A stretch of DNA of 64,000 bases from Brachybacterium epidermidis (GTDB lineage: Bacteria > Actinomycetota > Actinomycetes > Actinomycetales > Dermabacteraceae): the NCBI RefSeq assembly GCF_015209585.1, contig NZ_JADEYR010000001.1, positions 496,001 through 560,000 on the forward strand, in the 5' to 3' direction. This document shows positions 1 through 9,270 of the stretch, piece after piece. The stretch's first letter is position 1. Each line of letters starts with the position of its first letter. A program made the position numbers and the translations under genes. The notes below the pieces were generated by a model, which worked only from the letters and a program-made list of their open reading frames with translations, had not been told where the DNA came from and did not search any database.

Positions 1-1
1 C

Positions 2-142
2 ACCTCCGTGGGTGCCACCGTCGAGGCCGGCGAGGTCATCGGCTACGTGGGCTCCACCGGTCGCTCCACCGGCTGCCACCTCCACTTCGCCAAGATGGAC
101 GAGGCCGGCACCTACTCCAACCCGATGTCGCTGCTGCGGTGA
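2..142 (+). CDS. M23 family metallopeptidase, C-terminal end (partial)
   Basis: Only the last 46 residues lie in the window; the 5' end is upstream. The readable part has the G-x-T-G-x-S-T-G run followed by CHLHF, whose H-x-H pair is the second zinc-binding motif of LytM/M23 peptidoglycan endopeptidases. The frame ends in SLLR and TGA. M23 enzymes cleave peptide cross-links in the cell wall and act outside the membrane, usually after a signal peptide and coiled coil that cannot be checked here. The stop overlaps the GTG start of tsaD by four bases, so the two genes are probably co-transcribed. Confidence 0.8.
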   Translation, partial: TSVGATVEAGEVIGYVGSTGRSTGCHLHFAKMDEAGTYSNPMSLLR

Positions 143-1191
143 CCCGCACTCCCGTCGTCCTCGGTGTCGAGTCCTCCTGCGACGAGACCGGGTTCGGCAT
201 CGTCTCCGAGGGCACCCTGCTGGGCCAGGGCCTCGCCTCGAGCGCCTCCCAGCACGCAGAGTTCGGGGGAGTGGTCCCCGAGATCGCCGCCCGCGCGCAC
301 CTCGACGCCGCGGTGCCCATCCTGCAGATCGCCCTGCACGATGCAGGGGTGGAGCTGGGCGACATCACCCACGTGGCCGCCACCTCCGGGCCGGGACTGG
401 CCACGGCTGTGCACGTGGGCCTGGCGGCCGCCAAGTCGGTGGCCTGGGCCCTCGATGTGCCGCTGTTCGGGGTGCACCACCTGGCCGGCCACGCCGCCGC
501 CGACACCCTCGAGCACGGCCCGCTGCCGGAGCGCAGCATCGTGCTGATCGTCTCGGGCGGCCACACCTCCATCCTCGCCATCGGCGACCTCGTGCGGGAC
601 CCGATCGAGCACCTCGGCGACACCCTCGACGACGCCGCCGGGGAGGCCTTCGACAAGGTGGCGCGCCTGCTGGGACTGGGCTATCCGGGCGGACCGGTGA
701 TCTCCCGGGCCGCCGTCGACGGGGATCCTGCCGCATTCCGCTTCCCGCGGGCGATGATGCGCAGCGGCGATCCGGCCTACACCTTCTCCTTCTCCGGGCT
801 GAAGACAGCGGTGGCCCGTACCGTTGAGACCATCGAGCGCGCAGGAGACCCGGTGCCGGTGGCGGACATCGCCGCCTCCTTCGAGCAGGCCGTGGTGGAC
901 GTGCTGGTCGCCAAGGCGGTCCGGGCCGTCAAGGACCACGGTCTGGACACCCTGGTGATCGTCGGCGGGGTCGCCGCCAACGCGCGACTGCGGGCCGTCG
1001 CGGCCGAGCGGTGCGAGGCCGAGGGCATCGAGCTGAGGATCCCGCCTCCGCGGCTGTGCACCGACAATGGGGCGATGATCGCCGCGGTCGGTGACCTTCT
1101 GGTGCGCGCTGATGCCGACCCCAGCGGCCTCGGCATCGCAGCGGATCCCTCCGCCGTGCTGCACGGGGCACAGCTTCCGCTGCCGGCCTGA
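139..1191 (+). CDS. tsaD: tRNA N6-adenosine threonylcarbamoyltransferase TsaD
   Basis: 350 aa, the normal length for the Kae1/TsaD/Gcp family. The protein transfers the threonylcarbamoyl group from threonylcarbamoyl-AMP to A37 of ANN-decoding tRNAs, giving t6A. Visible motifs are the ASKHA nucleotide-binding start VESSCDETG near residue 10, the metal-binding HHLAGHAA near residue 115, VSGGHTS, and GGVAAN near residue 275. The GTG start overlaps the preceding stop (GTGA). The partner TsaC, which makes the activated intermediate, is encoded about 14 kb downstream; tsaB and tsaE are not in the window, though in actinobacteria they are usually just upstream. No oddities seen. Confidence 0.97.
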   Translation: MTRTPVVLGVESSCDETGFGIVSEGTLLGQGLASSASQHAEFGGVVPEIAARAHLDAAVPILQIALHDAGVELGDITHVAATSGPGLATAVHVGLAAAKSVAWALDVPLFGVHHLAGHAAADTLEHGPLPERSIVLIVSGGHTSILAIGDLVRDPIEHLGDTLDDAAGEAFDKVARLLGLGYPGGPVISRAAVDGDPAAFRFPRAMMRSGDPAYTFSFSGLKTAVARTVETIERAGDPVPVADIAASFEQAVVDVLVAKAVRAVKDHGLDTLVIVGGVAANARLRAVAAERCEAEGIELRIPPPRLCTDNGAMIAAVGDLLVRADADPSGLGIAADPSAVLHGAQLPLPA

Positions 1192-1288
1192 GCACCGTCC
1201 TCCCACCGCCCCTCGCCCATTGCGTGACCTCCGCCTCACCTGCGCAGCACACCCACGCAGGAGACGGCATCCGGGGCACACCCATTGC

Positions 1289-1294
1289 TAGACT
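1289..1294 (+). promoter_or_regulatory. Candidate -10 element (TAGACT) for tRNA-Arg
   Basis: TAGACT matches TANNNT and lies 32 bases before the mature tRNA 5' end. The same hexamer occurs upstream of several other genes in the window. No convincing -35 box is visible at 16-18 bases upstream, which is common in actinobacterial SigA promoters. Confidence 0.5.
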
Positions 1295-1326
1295 GCCGTG
1301 GTCGGTCGTGATCCGTTCGTGACCGG

Positions 1327-1399
1327 GCCCGCGTAGCTCAGTGGATAGAGCGTCTGCCTCCGGAGCAGAAGGTCGTAGGTTCGAATCCTGTCGCGGGCA
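1327..1399 (+). tRNA. tRNA-Arg (anticodon CCG)
   Basis: A full cloverleaf can be drawn. The acceptor stem GCCCGCG pairs perfectly with CGCGGGC. The D arm is GCTC-AGTGGATA-GAGC. The anticodon stem TCTGC/GCAGA holds loop CTCCGGA with anticodon CCG, which reads CGG (Arg). The T arm carries the TTCGAAT loop. Discriminator base is A and the CCA end is not encoded (ACT follows). It stands alone between tsaD and the convergent otsAB and is followed at once by a strong terminator, so it is a monocistronic tRNA gene. Confidence 0.97.
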
Positions 1400-1409
1400 C
1401 TCGTGCTAC

Positions 1410-1452
1410 GAGTCGCGACATCGTTGAGAGACGATGTCGCGACTCGGTTTTT
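1410..1452 (+). terminator. Rho-independent terminator after tRNA-Arg
   Basis: A perfect 15-bp stem (1410-1424 with 1431-1445), six-base loop TGAGAG, then GG and five T residues. This is the only hairpin in the window with a clear U tract. It begins 10 bases after the tRNA 3' end. Confidence 0.88.
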
Positions 1453-1570
1453 CTGCGTGGGTTCACACTGGGTGCGATGCGGCACGACCCGAGGGCTCCT
1501 GCGCACCGACGCTCGCAGAGATCGCCGCGCACGAAGAGCGCTGGGCCCCGCCCCGTCGCCGGGGCAGGAA

Positions 1571-1592
1571 CCCGGGCTCCTGCAGGCCCGGG
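1571..1592 (-). terminator. Possible hairpin terminator of otsAB
   Basis: CCCGGGC (1571-1577) pairs with GCCCGGG (1586-1592), starting two bases past the otsAB stop codon on the minus strand. There is no U run, so this would be an I-shaped terminator or only a 3' stabilising hairpin. Confidence 0.4.
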
Positions 1593-1593
1593 C

Positions 1594-3870
1594 TCAGCCC
1601 TGCTCGCGGCGCAGCTCCAGCAAGCGGGCGAAGAGTGCGGAGGCCGCCTGGGGATCATCGATGCGCAAGGAGGCGGCGGTCTCCCCGCCGCCCACCTTGA
1701 TCGCCAGGTCCGAGTCGCCCAGCTGGGCGAACACCGACTCGTCGGTGACGTCGTCGCCCACGTACAGCCAGGCATCGGCGGCGCTGGCGCGGGCCAGCGC
1801 ATCCATCGCCACGCCCTTGGAGGTGTGGATGACCGAGAACTCCACCACCTCCTTGCCCGGGGTGACCACCACGTCCGGCAGGGTGCGGGCATAGGCCAGA
1901 GCAGCCTCGGTGGCGTTGATGGAGCCGCGCCCGCGGGCGTTGCGGGTGTGCAGCACGGCCGCGGCCGGCTTCGTCTCCACCTCCGACCCCGGGTTCTCTG
2001 CGGCGATGCGCCGCAGGGTGCGGGTCACCGAGGCCAGCAGCTGCTCCTTCTCCGGCGTCATGGCCAGCGCGGTGTTGTCCAGCACCTCGGCGTGCATCCA
2101 CGGGGGCAGTGCACCCACCTCGGCGCCGTGGCTCCCCACCAGCACCACGGTGCTGGGCATGCGGGTGTGGTGGTCCAGATCCCCCAGGGCACGGCCCGAC
2201 ACCAGCGCCACCGAGGTGCCCGGCAGCTCGGAAAGGTCGCGCAGTGCCCCCAGCGCCGCCTGGTCGGGCTGGACCGCGTCGCGGTCGGCCACGATCGGTG
2301 CGATCACCCCGTCGAAGTCCGAGGCCACCAGGATCCGAGGGATCCGGGCGAACTGCGCCAGGGCTTCGTCGAGCTCGGCGGGATCGGTGGGATCGTCGCC
2401 GCTGAGCCGGATCACGGCCGGGGCGTCGTCCTGCGGCTTGCCGGACTGCTCGAGCTCGTCGAGGAAGGAATGGGCCCAGGCCTGCACGTCGTTGTCCATC
2501 ACCTGGCGCCGCAGGGAGCGCATCGCCTCCTCCTGGTCCTCCTCGGGCATCGCCAGGGCGCGCAGGGTCGCGGCCTTGAGCTCGTCGATGTCGTGGGGGT
2601 TGACCAGCACGGCCGCACGCAGCTCGTCGGCCGCACCGGCGAACTCGCTCAGCACCAGGACGCCGCGCAGGTCCGGGCGGGAGGCCACGTACTCCTTGGC
2701 CACCAGGTTCATGCCGTCCCGCAGCGCCGTCACCAGCACCACGTCCGCGGCCATGAACAGGGCGGTCATGTCGCGACGGTCGAAGGAGCGGTGCTGGTAG
2801 GAGACGGCGGGCCGGCCGATCGGCGCGAAGTCGCCGTTGATGCGACCCACGGTGAGCTCGACCTCGTCGCGCAGCTGGCGGTAGGCCTCCACCCGCTCAC
2901 GCGACGGTGTGGCCACCTGGATCATCACGGTCTCGTGAGGGTCCACGGAGCCGTCGTTGAGCAGCTCCTGCCAGGCCTTCAGGCGGTGCCGGATGCCCTT
3001 GGTGTAGTCCAGGCGGTCCACGCCCAGCACGATCTTCTTCGGGTTCCCCAGGTCCCGGCGCAGCTGCGCGGTGCGCTCGATGACGTCCTGGTCCTCCGTC
3101 AGTGCGGAGACGGCCGCCGAGTCGATCGAGATGGGGAAGGTCTTGGCGACCACCTCCCGGGCCGGGGCCGAGCCGATGCCGGGCACGGTGATCACGTGCC
3201 CCTCCACGTGGTACCCCAGCAGCTTGCGCACCGAGGCCAGGAAGTTCAGCGAGTCGCTCTCGCGCTGGAAGCCCACCACGTCCGAGCCCAGCAGGCCGCG
3301 CAGGATCTGGTTGCGCTTGGGCAGCTGGGAGAACAGCTCCACCGGGGGGAAGGGGATGTGGTTGAAGAAGCCGATGCGCACATCGGGGCGGGCGGCGCGG
3401 ATCATCTCCGGCACCAGCTGCAGCTGGTAGTCGTGCACCCACACCACCCCTCGGCGGGACGTCACCGGTGCGGCGGCCTGGGCGAAGCGGCGGTTGGTGG
3501 AGACGTAGGAGTCCCACCAGGTGCGGTGGAACACGGGATCCACGATCACGTCGTGGTAGAGCGGCCACAGGGTCGCATTCGAGAAGCCCTCGTAGTACTT
3601 CTCCACGTCCTCCTGCTCGAGTGCCACGGGGTACAGGTGCATGCCGTCGGCCTCGAAGGGCTCGGGGGCCTCGCCCGGGCTGCCGGCCCACCCCACCCAG
3701 GCACCGGAGTCCACGGTGCGCATCACCGATTCCATCGCGGTCACCAGGCCGCCCGGGCTGGTCACCCACTCCGTGGCGCCGTCGGGCAGGGTGCGGGCGT
3801 CCACGGGCAGGCGGTTCGCGACGACGACCAGTTCATGGCCGGATCCGGACTGGGGCTCGGTGGTGGGCAC
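1594..3870 (-). CDS. otsAB: Bifunctional trehalose-6-phosphate synthase / trehalose-phosphatase
   Basis: 758 aa. The N-terminal two thirds (about residues 15-480) is a GT20 trehalose-6-phosphate synthase, with NRLPV, GWAGSPG, VWVHDYQLQLVP, NHIPFPP, GVDRLDYTKGI and RDGMNLVAKEY. The C-terminal third (from about residue 505) is a HAD-type trehalose-phosphatase with DFDGVIAPIV, LVSGR, GSHGAE and YVGDDVTDESVF. Together they convert UDP-glucose plus glucose-6-phosphate to trehalose in the cytosol. In E. coli OtsA and OtsB are separate proteins, so this is a fusion. The first HAD motif has Val where Thr is usual (DxDGT). Transcribed alone, divergent from lysA, ATG start. The trehalose made here can feed the GlgE pathway encoded at 30.5-37.3 kb. 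Confidence 0.95.
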   Translation of the reverse strand: MPTTEPQSGSGHELVVVANRLPVDARTLPDGATEWVTSPGGLVTAMESVMRTVDSGAWVGWAGSPGEAPEPFEADGMHLYPVALEQEDVEKYYEGFSNATLWPLYHDVIVDPVFHRTWWDSYVSTNRRFAQAAAPVTSRRGVVWVHDYQLQLVPEMIRAARPDVRIGFFNHIPFPPVELFSQLPKRNQILRGLLGSDVVGFQRESDSLNFLASVRKLLGYHVEGHVITVPGIGSAPAREVVAKTFPISIDSAAVSALTEDQDVIERTAQLRRDLGNPKKIVLGVDRLDYTKGIRHRLKAWQELLNDGSVDPHETVMIQVATPSRERVEAYRQLRDEVELTVGRINGDFAPIGRPAVSYQHRSFDRRDMTALFMAADVVLVTALRDGMNLVAKEYVASRPDLRGVLVLSEFAGAADELRAAVLVNPHDIDELKAATLRALAMPEEDQEEAMRSLRRQVMDNDVQAWAHSFLDELEQSGKPQDDAPAVIRLSGDDPTDPAELDEALAQFARIPRILVASDFDGVIAPIVADRDAVQPDQAALGALRDLSELPGTSVALVSGRALGDLDHHTRMPSTVVLVGSHGAEVGALPPWMHAEVLDNTALAMTPEKEQLLASVTRTLRRIAAENPGSEVETKPAAAVLHTRNARGRGSINATEAALAYARTLPDVVVTPGKEVVEFSVIHTSKGVAMDALARASAADAWLYVGDDVTDESVFAQLGDSDLAIKVGGGETAASLRIDDPQAASALFARLLELRREQG

Positions 3871-4073
3871 GGCTACTCCTCGTGGGCGCAGGGGATGGGC
3901 CGGAGCGCTGTACGGCTCGACGGCGCCACGCTATCAAGTGGGCTCGCTGACCTGCTGATCGCGGAACGGACGGTCGAGCACGCGGACCGCGCAGCGGTCT
4001 AGGGTTCTCCTCGGCCCGTCACAGCCCTGTTGCCGGGCCCTGTCCTGCAGTCTCCCCACCCGAAGGAGCCGCC
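3871..4073. promoter_or_regulatory. Divergent otsAB / lysA promoter region
   Basis: 203 bases between two divergent starts. On the plus strand TAGGGT at 4000-4005 is a plausible -10 for lysA, about 70 bases before its ATG. On the minus strand TTGATAGCGT around 3935-3944 contains a TANNNT-like hexamer for otsAB. No -35 boxes or operator palindromes are obvious. Confidence 0.35.
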
Positions 4074-5489
4074 ATGCGCGCCCACGAGGCCGGAGCCCTC
4101 CACGGCAACGATGCCGCGCCCACCTGGCTGCCCTATCCCGCCGACGTCAACGCACTGCTCGACGGGCTGTGGTCGCGCACCACCGTGCGGGGAGCCGACG
4201 GTGCCCTCGAGGTGGGCGGGGTGAGCGTGCACCGCATCGCCGAGGAGGTGGGCACCGCCGTGCTGGTGGTGGACGAGCTGGACTTCCGCGCCCGCGCCGC
4301 ACGCTTCCGGGACGCCTTCGCCGCCGCCTTCGAGCCCTATCGCGGTGCGCACGTGTTCTACGCGGGCAAGGCGTTCCTGTGCACCGAGGTGGCCCGCTGG
4401 GTGGACCAGGAGGGCCTGGGGATGGACGTGTGCACCGGGGGCGAGCTCGCCGTCGCGCTGCGGGCAGGATTCCCTGCCGACCGCATCGCCATGCACGGCA
4501 ACAGCAAGTCCGATGCGGAGATCCGCCGCGGCCTCGAGGCCGGGATCGCCCGACTGGTGGTCGACTCCCTGGAGGAGATCGAGCGCGTCTCGCAGATCGC
4601 CGAGCAGCTGGGCGTGGTGGCCCCGGTGATGCTGCGCGTCACCACCGGGGTGGAGGCCCACACCCACGAGTTCATCGCCACCGCCCACGAGGACCAGAAG
4701 TTCGGGATCTCCCTGCCCACGGGCGATGCCCTGGAGGCGGTGCGCAGAGTCCTCGAGCGGCCGGCCACCCTGGACCTGGTGGGCCTGCACTCCCACATCG
4801 GCTCCCAGATCTTCGACGTGAGCGGCTTCGAGATCGCCGCCCGCCGGGTGCTGCGCCTGGTGGCGGAGGTGCGAGAGCGCTTCGGGCACACCATCGACTC
4901 CCTGGACCTGGGCGGCGGCTTCGGCGTCATGTACAACACCCAGCACACGCCGTCCTCCCCGGAGGCGCTCGCGCAGGGGATCGCGCAGATCGTGGCCATG
5001 GAATGCCGGGACCTGGGACTGGAAGTGCCCCACCTGGCCTTCGAGCCGGGACGGGCCATCGCCGGGCCCTCCACCCAGACCCTCTACACGGTCGGCACCA
5101 TCAAGGACGTGCACCTGGGCGGCCCCCACCATCGCGTGTACGTCTCGGTGGACGGCGGCATGAGCGACAACGTGCGCACCGCCCTGTACGACGCGGACTA
5201 CTCGGCGCTGCTGGCCGGCCGTGTCTCCGACGCCGAGCCCACCGTGGCGCGCGTGGTCGGCAAGCACTGCGAGAGCGGCGACATCGTGGTCAAGGACGAG
5301 TACCTGCCTGCGGACCTGCGTCGCGGCGACCTGATCTCCGTCCCGGTCACCGGCGCGTACTGCTACTCGCTGTCCTCCAACTACAACCACGTGCCCCGGC
5401 CGGCAGTGGTCGCCGTGCGCGACGGCGAGATCCGCACGCTCCTGCGGCGCGAGACCGAGGACGACCTGATGGCCCTGGACGTCGGCTGA
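4074..5489 (+). CDS. lysA: Diaminopimelate decarboxylase
   Basis: 471 aa. PLP enzyme that decarboxylates meso-diaminopimelate to L-lysine, the last step of lysine synthesis. The Schiff-base lysine is in YAGKAF (about residue 100). Also visible are HSHIGSQ, the glycine-rich phosphate-binding LDLGGGFGV, EPGRAI, and GKHCESGD with the substrate-binding Cys near the C-terminus. This is the fold-III alanine-racemase-like barrel plus C-terminal beta domain. The ATG is preceded by GAAGGAG at 4062-4068. It heads the aspartate-family set lysA, hom, thrC, thrB that is conserved in this order in actinobacteria. Confidence 0.96.
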   Translation: MRAHEAGALHGNDAAPTWLPYPADVNALLDGLWSRTTVRGADGALEVGGVSVHRIAEEVGTAVLVVDELDFRARAARFRDAFAAAFEPYRGAHVFYAGKAFLCTEVARWVDQEGLGMDVCTGGELAVALRAGFPADRIAMHGNSKSDAEIRRGLEAGIARLVVDSLEEIERVSQIAEQLGVVAPVMLRVTTGVEAHTHEFIATAHEDQKFGISLPTGDALEAVRRVLERPATLDLVGLHSHIGSQIFDVSGFEIAARRVLRLVAEVRERFGHTIDSLDLGGGFGVMYNTQHTPSSPEALAQGIAQIVAMECRDLGLEVPHLAFEPGRAIAGPSTQTLYTVGTIKDVHLGGPHHRVYVSVDGGMSDNVRTALYDADYSALLAGRVSDAEPTVARVVGKHCESGDIVVKDEYLPADLRRGDLISVPVTGAYCYSLSSNYNHVPRPAVVAVRDGEIRTLLRRETEDDLMALDVG

Positions 5490-5558
5490 GGCCTCTGCTG
5501 CACCGCACTCTTTGACCCATACGTTCATACGACGACACAGGGGCGCTCGGTGCTCCGA

Positions 5559-5564
5559 TACAGT
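5559..5564 (+). promoter_or_regulatory. Candidate -10 element (TACAGT) for hom
   Basis: TACAGT fits TANNNT and sits 52 bases before the hom ATG in the 127-base lysA-hom gap. No good -35 box at the usual spacing, so the call is tentative. Confidence 0.3.
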
Positions 5565-5616
5565 GCCGATGCCGCCCGGAACCCACCGACGGACCGCATG
5601 GAAGGACCGCCGCACC

Positions 5617-6981
5617 ATGACGAACACCCAGCCTGCACCCGCTCCCGAGAACTCCGCCCAGGACCTGCCCACCCTGAAGGTGGCGGTGCTGGGTGCCGGG
5701 ACCGTCGGCACCGAGGTGCTGCGCCTGATCACCGAGCAGGGTGACGACCTCGCGCACCGCATCGGCGGTCGGCTCGAGGTGATCGGGGTCGCGGTGCGCG
5801 ACATGGCGCGCGACCGCGGCCCCCACGTCGATCCATCGCTGCTGACCGATGACCCCTCCGCCCTGGTGCGGGAGGCGGACCTGGTGATCGAGCTGATGGG
5901 CGGGATCGAGCCGGCCCGCTCCCTGATCCTGCAGGCGATGGAGCACGGCGCCGCCGTGGTCCCCGCCAACAAGGCGCTGCTGGCCCAGGACGGCGCCACC
6001 CTCTACGAGGCGGCCGACCGTCACGGCGTGGACCTGTCCTTCGAGGCCGCCGTGGCCGGGGCCATCCCGCTGGTGCGCCCCGTGCGCGAGTCCCTCGCCG
6101 GTGACCGCATCGACCGGGTGATGGGCATCGTCAACGGCACCACCAACTACGTGCTGGACGCGATGGCCCGCACCGGTGCGAGCTTCGACGACGCCCTGGC
6201 CACCGCCCAGCAGCTCGGCTATGCGGAGGCCGATCCCACGGCCGACGTGGAGGGCCACGACGCCGCCGCGAAAGCCGCCATCCTCGCCTCCCTGGCCTTC
6301 CACTCCCGGGTGAGCCTGGCCGATGTGCACTGCGAGGGCATCACCTCCGTGTCCTCCCAGGACATCGCCGCCGCGGAGCGCATGGGACGCACCATCAAGC
6401 TGCTGTCGATCGTGGAGCGCGTCCCCGGGCAGGACGGGGAGAGGATCTCCGCGCGCGTGTACCCGGCGCTGATCTCCTCCGAGCACCCCCTGGCCTCGGT
6501 CTCCGAGGCGTTCAACGCCGTGTTCATCGAGGCCGACGCGGCCGGATCCCTGATGTTCTACGGGCAGGGCGCCGGCGGCGCACCCACCGCCTCGGCCGTG
6601 CTGGGCGACGTGGTCTCCGCGGCCCGCCAGCGGCTGCGCGGGGGAGCGGGCCTGCGCGAGTCGCACTACGCCGCCCTGGAGCAGATCCCGTTGGAGCAGC
6701 TGCGCAGCGCCTTCTACGTCTCCCTGCGGGTGCAGGACCGTCCCGGCGTGCTGGCCGAGATCGCCGGGACCCTGTCCAGCCACGGGATCTCCATCTCCAC
6801 CATCCACCAGCAGCTGATCGAGGAGGACGAGGACGGCTCGGCGAGCGGACAGGGCAGCGCCCACATCGGCATCACCACCCACCGTGCCCTGGAATCGTCG
6901 ATGACCGCCGTGCTGGACGTGTTCTCCTCCACCTCCACCGTGCTGGGGGTCGATTCCGTGCTGCGCATCGAGGGAGAATGA
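5617..6981 (+). CDS. hom: Homoserine dehydrogenase
   Basis: 454 aa from the ATG at 5617, chosen because GAAGGA lies 10 bases upstream and the protein then begins shortly before the Rossmann fold. An in-frame TTG at 5512 would add 35 unlikely residues. The enzyme reduces aspartate semialdehyde to homoserine, the branch point to threonine and methionine. Motifs are [13 protein letters not shown] (NAD(P) binding), [11 protein letters not shown] and [19 protein letters not shown] around residues 170-215. A C-terminal ACT domain starts near residue 365 ([15 protein letters not shown]), giving likely feedback inhibition by threonine. Four bases separate it from thrC. Confidence 0.96.
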   Translation: MTNTQPAPAPENSAQDLPTLKVAVLGAGTVGTEVLRLITEQGDDLAHRIGGRLEVIGVAVRDMARDRGPHVDPSLLTDDPSALVREADLVIELMGGIEPARSLILQAMEHGAAVVPANKALLAQDGATLYEAADRHGVDLSFEAAVAGAIPLVRPVRESLAGDRIDRVMGIVNGTTNYVLDAMARTGASFDDALATAQQLGYAEADPTADVEGHDAAAKAAILASLAFHSRVSLADVHCEGITSVSSQDIAAAERMGRTIKLLSIVERVPGQDGERISARVYPALISSEHPLASVSEAFNAVFIEADAAGSLMFYGQGAGGAPTASAVLGDVVSAARQRLRGGAGLRESHYAALEQIPLEQLRSAFYVSLRVQDRPGVLAEIAGTLSSHGISISTIHQQLIEEDEDGSASGQGSAHIGITTHRALESSMTAVLDVFSSTSTVLGVDSVLRIEGE

Positions 6982-6985
6982 CCCG

Positions 6986-8044
6986 ATGGCACACCAGTGG
7001 CAGGGCGTCCTCGCCGAGTACCGCGACCACCTCCCGTTCACCGCGCAGGACACCCTGCTGACCCTCGGCGAGGGCGGCACCCCCCTGGTGCCCGCGCCCG
7101 CGATCTCCGAGGCCGTCGGCGCCGAGGTGCACATCAAGGTCGAGGGCCAGAACCCCACCGGCTCGTTCAAGGACCGCGGGATGGTCTCGGCGATGACCCG
7201 CGCCCTCAACGACGGAGCCACCACCGTGGTGTGCGCTTCCACCGGCAACACCAGCGCCTCGGCGGCCGCCTATGCGGCGCGCGCCGGCATGACCTGCGTG
7301 GTGCTGCTGCCGCAGGGCAAGATCGCCGCCGGGAAGCTGGCCCAGGCCGTCGTGCACGGAGCTCAGCTGGTGCAGGTGGACGGCAACTTCGACGACTGCC
7401 TGGAGATCGCGCGCAAGCTGCACGCCGAGCACCCCGTGGAGCTGGTCAACTCCGTCAATCCCTTCCGCCTGCAGGGGCAGAAGACCGCCGCCTTCGAGGT
7501 GTGCGACGCCCTGGGCCGCGCACCGGACGTCCACGTGCTCCCCGTGGGCAACGCCGGCAACATCTCCGCCTACTGGATGGGCTACCGTGAGTACCACGAG
7601 GCCGGCATCACCGAGGCCACCCCGGCCATGTGGGGCTTCCAGGCCGCCGGCGCCGCTCCCTTCGTGGCCGGGCACCCGATCACCGCACCGGAGACCGTGG
7701 CCACCGCCATCCGCATCGGCGCCCCGGCCTCGTGGAACCTCGCCGTGGCCGCCCGCGACGACTCCGGCGGGCTGATCGACGCCGTCACCGACGAGCAGAT
7801 CCTCGATGCCCAGCAGCGCCTGGCCGAGGACGTCGGGATCTTCGTCGAGCCCGCCTCCGCGGCGAGCGTGGCGGGTCTGCTGCAGCAGGCCGAGCGAGGA
7901 CTGGTCCCCGCCGGGGCCACGATCGCGGTGACCGTCACCGGCAACGGGCTCAAGGACGTGGAGGCGGCGCTGTCGCGCCGGGACCTGACGCCCACGGTGC
8001 TTCCCGTGGATCTGGCGGCGGTGGTGGAGGCCATCGGCCTGTGA
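6986..8044 (+). CDS. thrC: Threonine synthase
   Basis: 352 aa. Fold-II PLP enzyme that converts O-phosphohomoserine to threonine. The PLP lysine is in TGSFKDRGM near residue 60, followed by [10 protein letters not shown], the asparagine loop that holds the cofactor. The 3' phosphate-binding glycine loop is at GNAGNIS near residue 190. ATG start with GGGAGAA of the hom 3' end acting as ribosome-binding site. Its stop overlaps the thrB start (GTGA), so expression is translationally coupled. Confidence 0.96.
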   Translation: MAHQWQGVLAEYRDHLPFTAQDTLLTLGEGGTPLVPAPAISEAVGAEVHIKVEGQNPTGSFKDRGMVSAMTRALNDGATTVVCASTGNTSASAAAYAARAGMTCVVLLPQGKIAAGKLAQAVVHGAQLVQVDGNFDDCLEIARKLHAEHPVELVNSVNPFRLQGQKTAAFEVCDALGRAPDVHVLPVGNAGNISAYWMGYREYHEAGITEATPAMWGFQAAGAAPFVAGHPITAPETVATAIRIGAPASWNLAVAARDDSGGLIDAVTDEQILDAQQRLAEDVGIFVEPASAASVAGLLQQAERGLVPAGATIAVTVTGNGLKDVEAALSRRDLTPTVLPVDLAAVVEAIGL

Positions 8045-8958
8045 GGATCCAGCACACGCGCGCCTCCGTCAGGGTCCCCGCCACCAGCGCGAATCTGGGG
8101 CCCGGCTTCGATGCTCTGGGCCTGGCGGTCGACCTGTGCGATGACCTCGAGCTGGAGGCCACCACCGGCGGAGTGGAGATCACCGCCCGAGGGGAGGGAG
8201 CCGGCTCCGTCCCCACCGGGGAGGAGCACCTGGTGGTGCGGGCCCTGCGTCGGGGCCTCGACGAGGCGGGCGCCCCGCAGGTGGGGGTGCGCCTGCACTG
8301 CACCAACCGCATCCCCCACGGTCGGGGAATGGGCTCCAGCGCTGCCGCGACGGTGGCGGGCCTGCTGCTGGCCCGGGCACTGGTGGGCGAGCCGGAGGCG
8401 CTGGACGACCGGACCGTGCTGCAGCTGGCCTGCGAGTTCGAGGGGCATCCGGACAATGCGGCCCCCGCACTGATGGGGGGCGTCGTGCTCTCGTGGATGC
8501 GAGGCGGTCACGCCCGCGCCGTCGCCCTGACCGTCGCCGAGGACGTGCTGCGGCCCCTGGTGCTGCTGCCGCGCGCCACCCTGTCCACCCACGTGGCGCG
8601 CTCTCTGCTGCCCGAGACGGTGCCGTACGGCGATGCCGTGCACAACGCCTCCCGCACCGCGTTGCTCACCCATGCTCTTTCCACGGGGGACAGCGACCTG
8701 CTGCTGGAGGCCACGGAGGACCGCCTCCACCAGGAGCACAGGGCCCCCGGCATGTCCCAGAGCGTGGAGCTGATGCGGGTGCTGCGCCAGGAGGGAGTGC
8801 CCGCGGTGATCTCCGGGGCGGGCCCGGCCGTGCTGGTGCTGGCCGGTGACCGCGCGCGGGTGGCGGGGCTGGTGCGCCGCATCGTCGACGATCCCTCGGC
8901 GTGGCGACTGGCTCAGGTGCCCCTGCGCCGACACCCCAGCCGTGCTGTGGTAGGTTGA
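8041..8958 (+). CDS. thrB: Homoserine kinase
   Basis: 305 aa. GHMP-family kinase that phosphorylates homoserine for ThrC. Start taken at the GTG at 8041, which overlaps the thrC stop and puts the conserved [18 protein letters not shown] about ten residues from the N-terminus. The ATP-binding motif [14 protein letters not shown] is near residue 95 and the C-terminal GAGPAVLVL loop near residue 260. It completes the hom-thrC-thrB threonine branch. A candidate rho promoter overlaps its last codons. Confidence 0.95.
   Translation: MRIQHTRASVRVPATSANLGPGFDALGLAVDLCDDLELEATTGGVEITARGEGAGSVPTGEEHLVVRALRRGLDEAGAPQVGVRLHCTNRIPHGRGMGSSAAATVAGLLLARALVGEPEALDDRTVLQLACEFEGHPDNAAPALMGGVVLSWMRGGHARAVALTVAEDVLRPLVLLPRATLSTHVARSLLPETVPYGDAVHNASRTALLTHALSTGDSDLLLEATEDRLHQEHRAPGMSQSVELMRVLRQEGVPAVISGAGPAVLVLAGDRARVAGLVRRIVDDPSAWRLAQVPLRRHPSRAVVG
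8928..8956 (+). promoter_or_regulatory. Candidate rho promoter inside the thrB 3' end
   Basis: CCGACA (8928-8933) and TAGGTT (8951-8956) are separated by exactly 17 bases. CCGACA matches four of six positions of TTGACA, and TAGGTT fits TANNNT. Transcription from here would give rho a leader of roughly 300 bases. Confidence 0.45.
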
Positions 8959-9270
8959 GCCCGCGTCCAGGCGGTGTCGACTCCGTGTGGGAGCCACCGT
9001 GTGCGGCATGACCGCCGGTGCCCCTCAGGCGACGACCCCCCGCCATCGGTTCCGGGCGACCCACTCCTCCGCACCGCGGTGGCGAGCGGGCTCGGCCACC
9101 CGGCGCGGCGCATCCCGAAGCATCCCGGCAGGCGCAATGCCGGTGCCTCCCCGCACCCCGCCCTGCTCGGACGAGCCACGCAGCCCGTGACGACTCATCA
9201 CCGCGGGCGACCGTGAGCACCTGACCCAGCACCTGGACCGGCCAGCCCGGTTCGACAGGAAGGAACCCGG
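8959..9270 (+). other. Long non-coding leader upstream of rho
   Basis: 312 bases without a convincing gene. Short open frames here have no ribosome-binding site and no recognisable product. The tail (9251-9266) contains AGGAAGGA serving the rho GTG. Rho genes in other bacteria are autoregulated by attenuation in the leader, so a long untranslated leader is in keeping, but no specific attenuator hairpin was identified. Confidence 0.4.

Noticed and set aside
1288-1506. A 72-codon minus-strand frame across tRNA-Arg
   Set aside because: It consists of the complement of the tRNA and its terminator, a known source of false gene calls.
1477-4002. An 841-codon plus-strand open frame opposite otsAB
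   Set aside because: Rich in Val, Gly, His and Gln with no fold, signal or ribosome-binding site; it is the antisense shadow of the minus-strand gene, expected at this G+C content. The same holds for long frames opposite glgB, glgX, recQ, gatA and the AGCS gene.
5512-5616. N-terminal extension of homoserine dehydrogenase from TTG 5512
   Set aside because: The 35 extra residues are Arg/His-rich and unlike the family, and GAAGGA upstream of ATG 5617 gives a better start.
8974-9224. Short open frames between thrB and rho
   Set aside because: No ribosome-binding sites, Pro/Arg-rich composition and three mutually overlapping frames; read as a non-coding leader.
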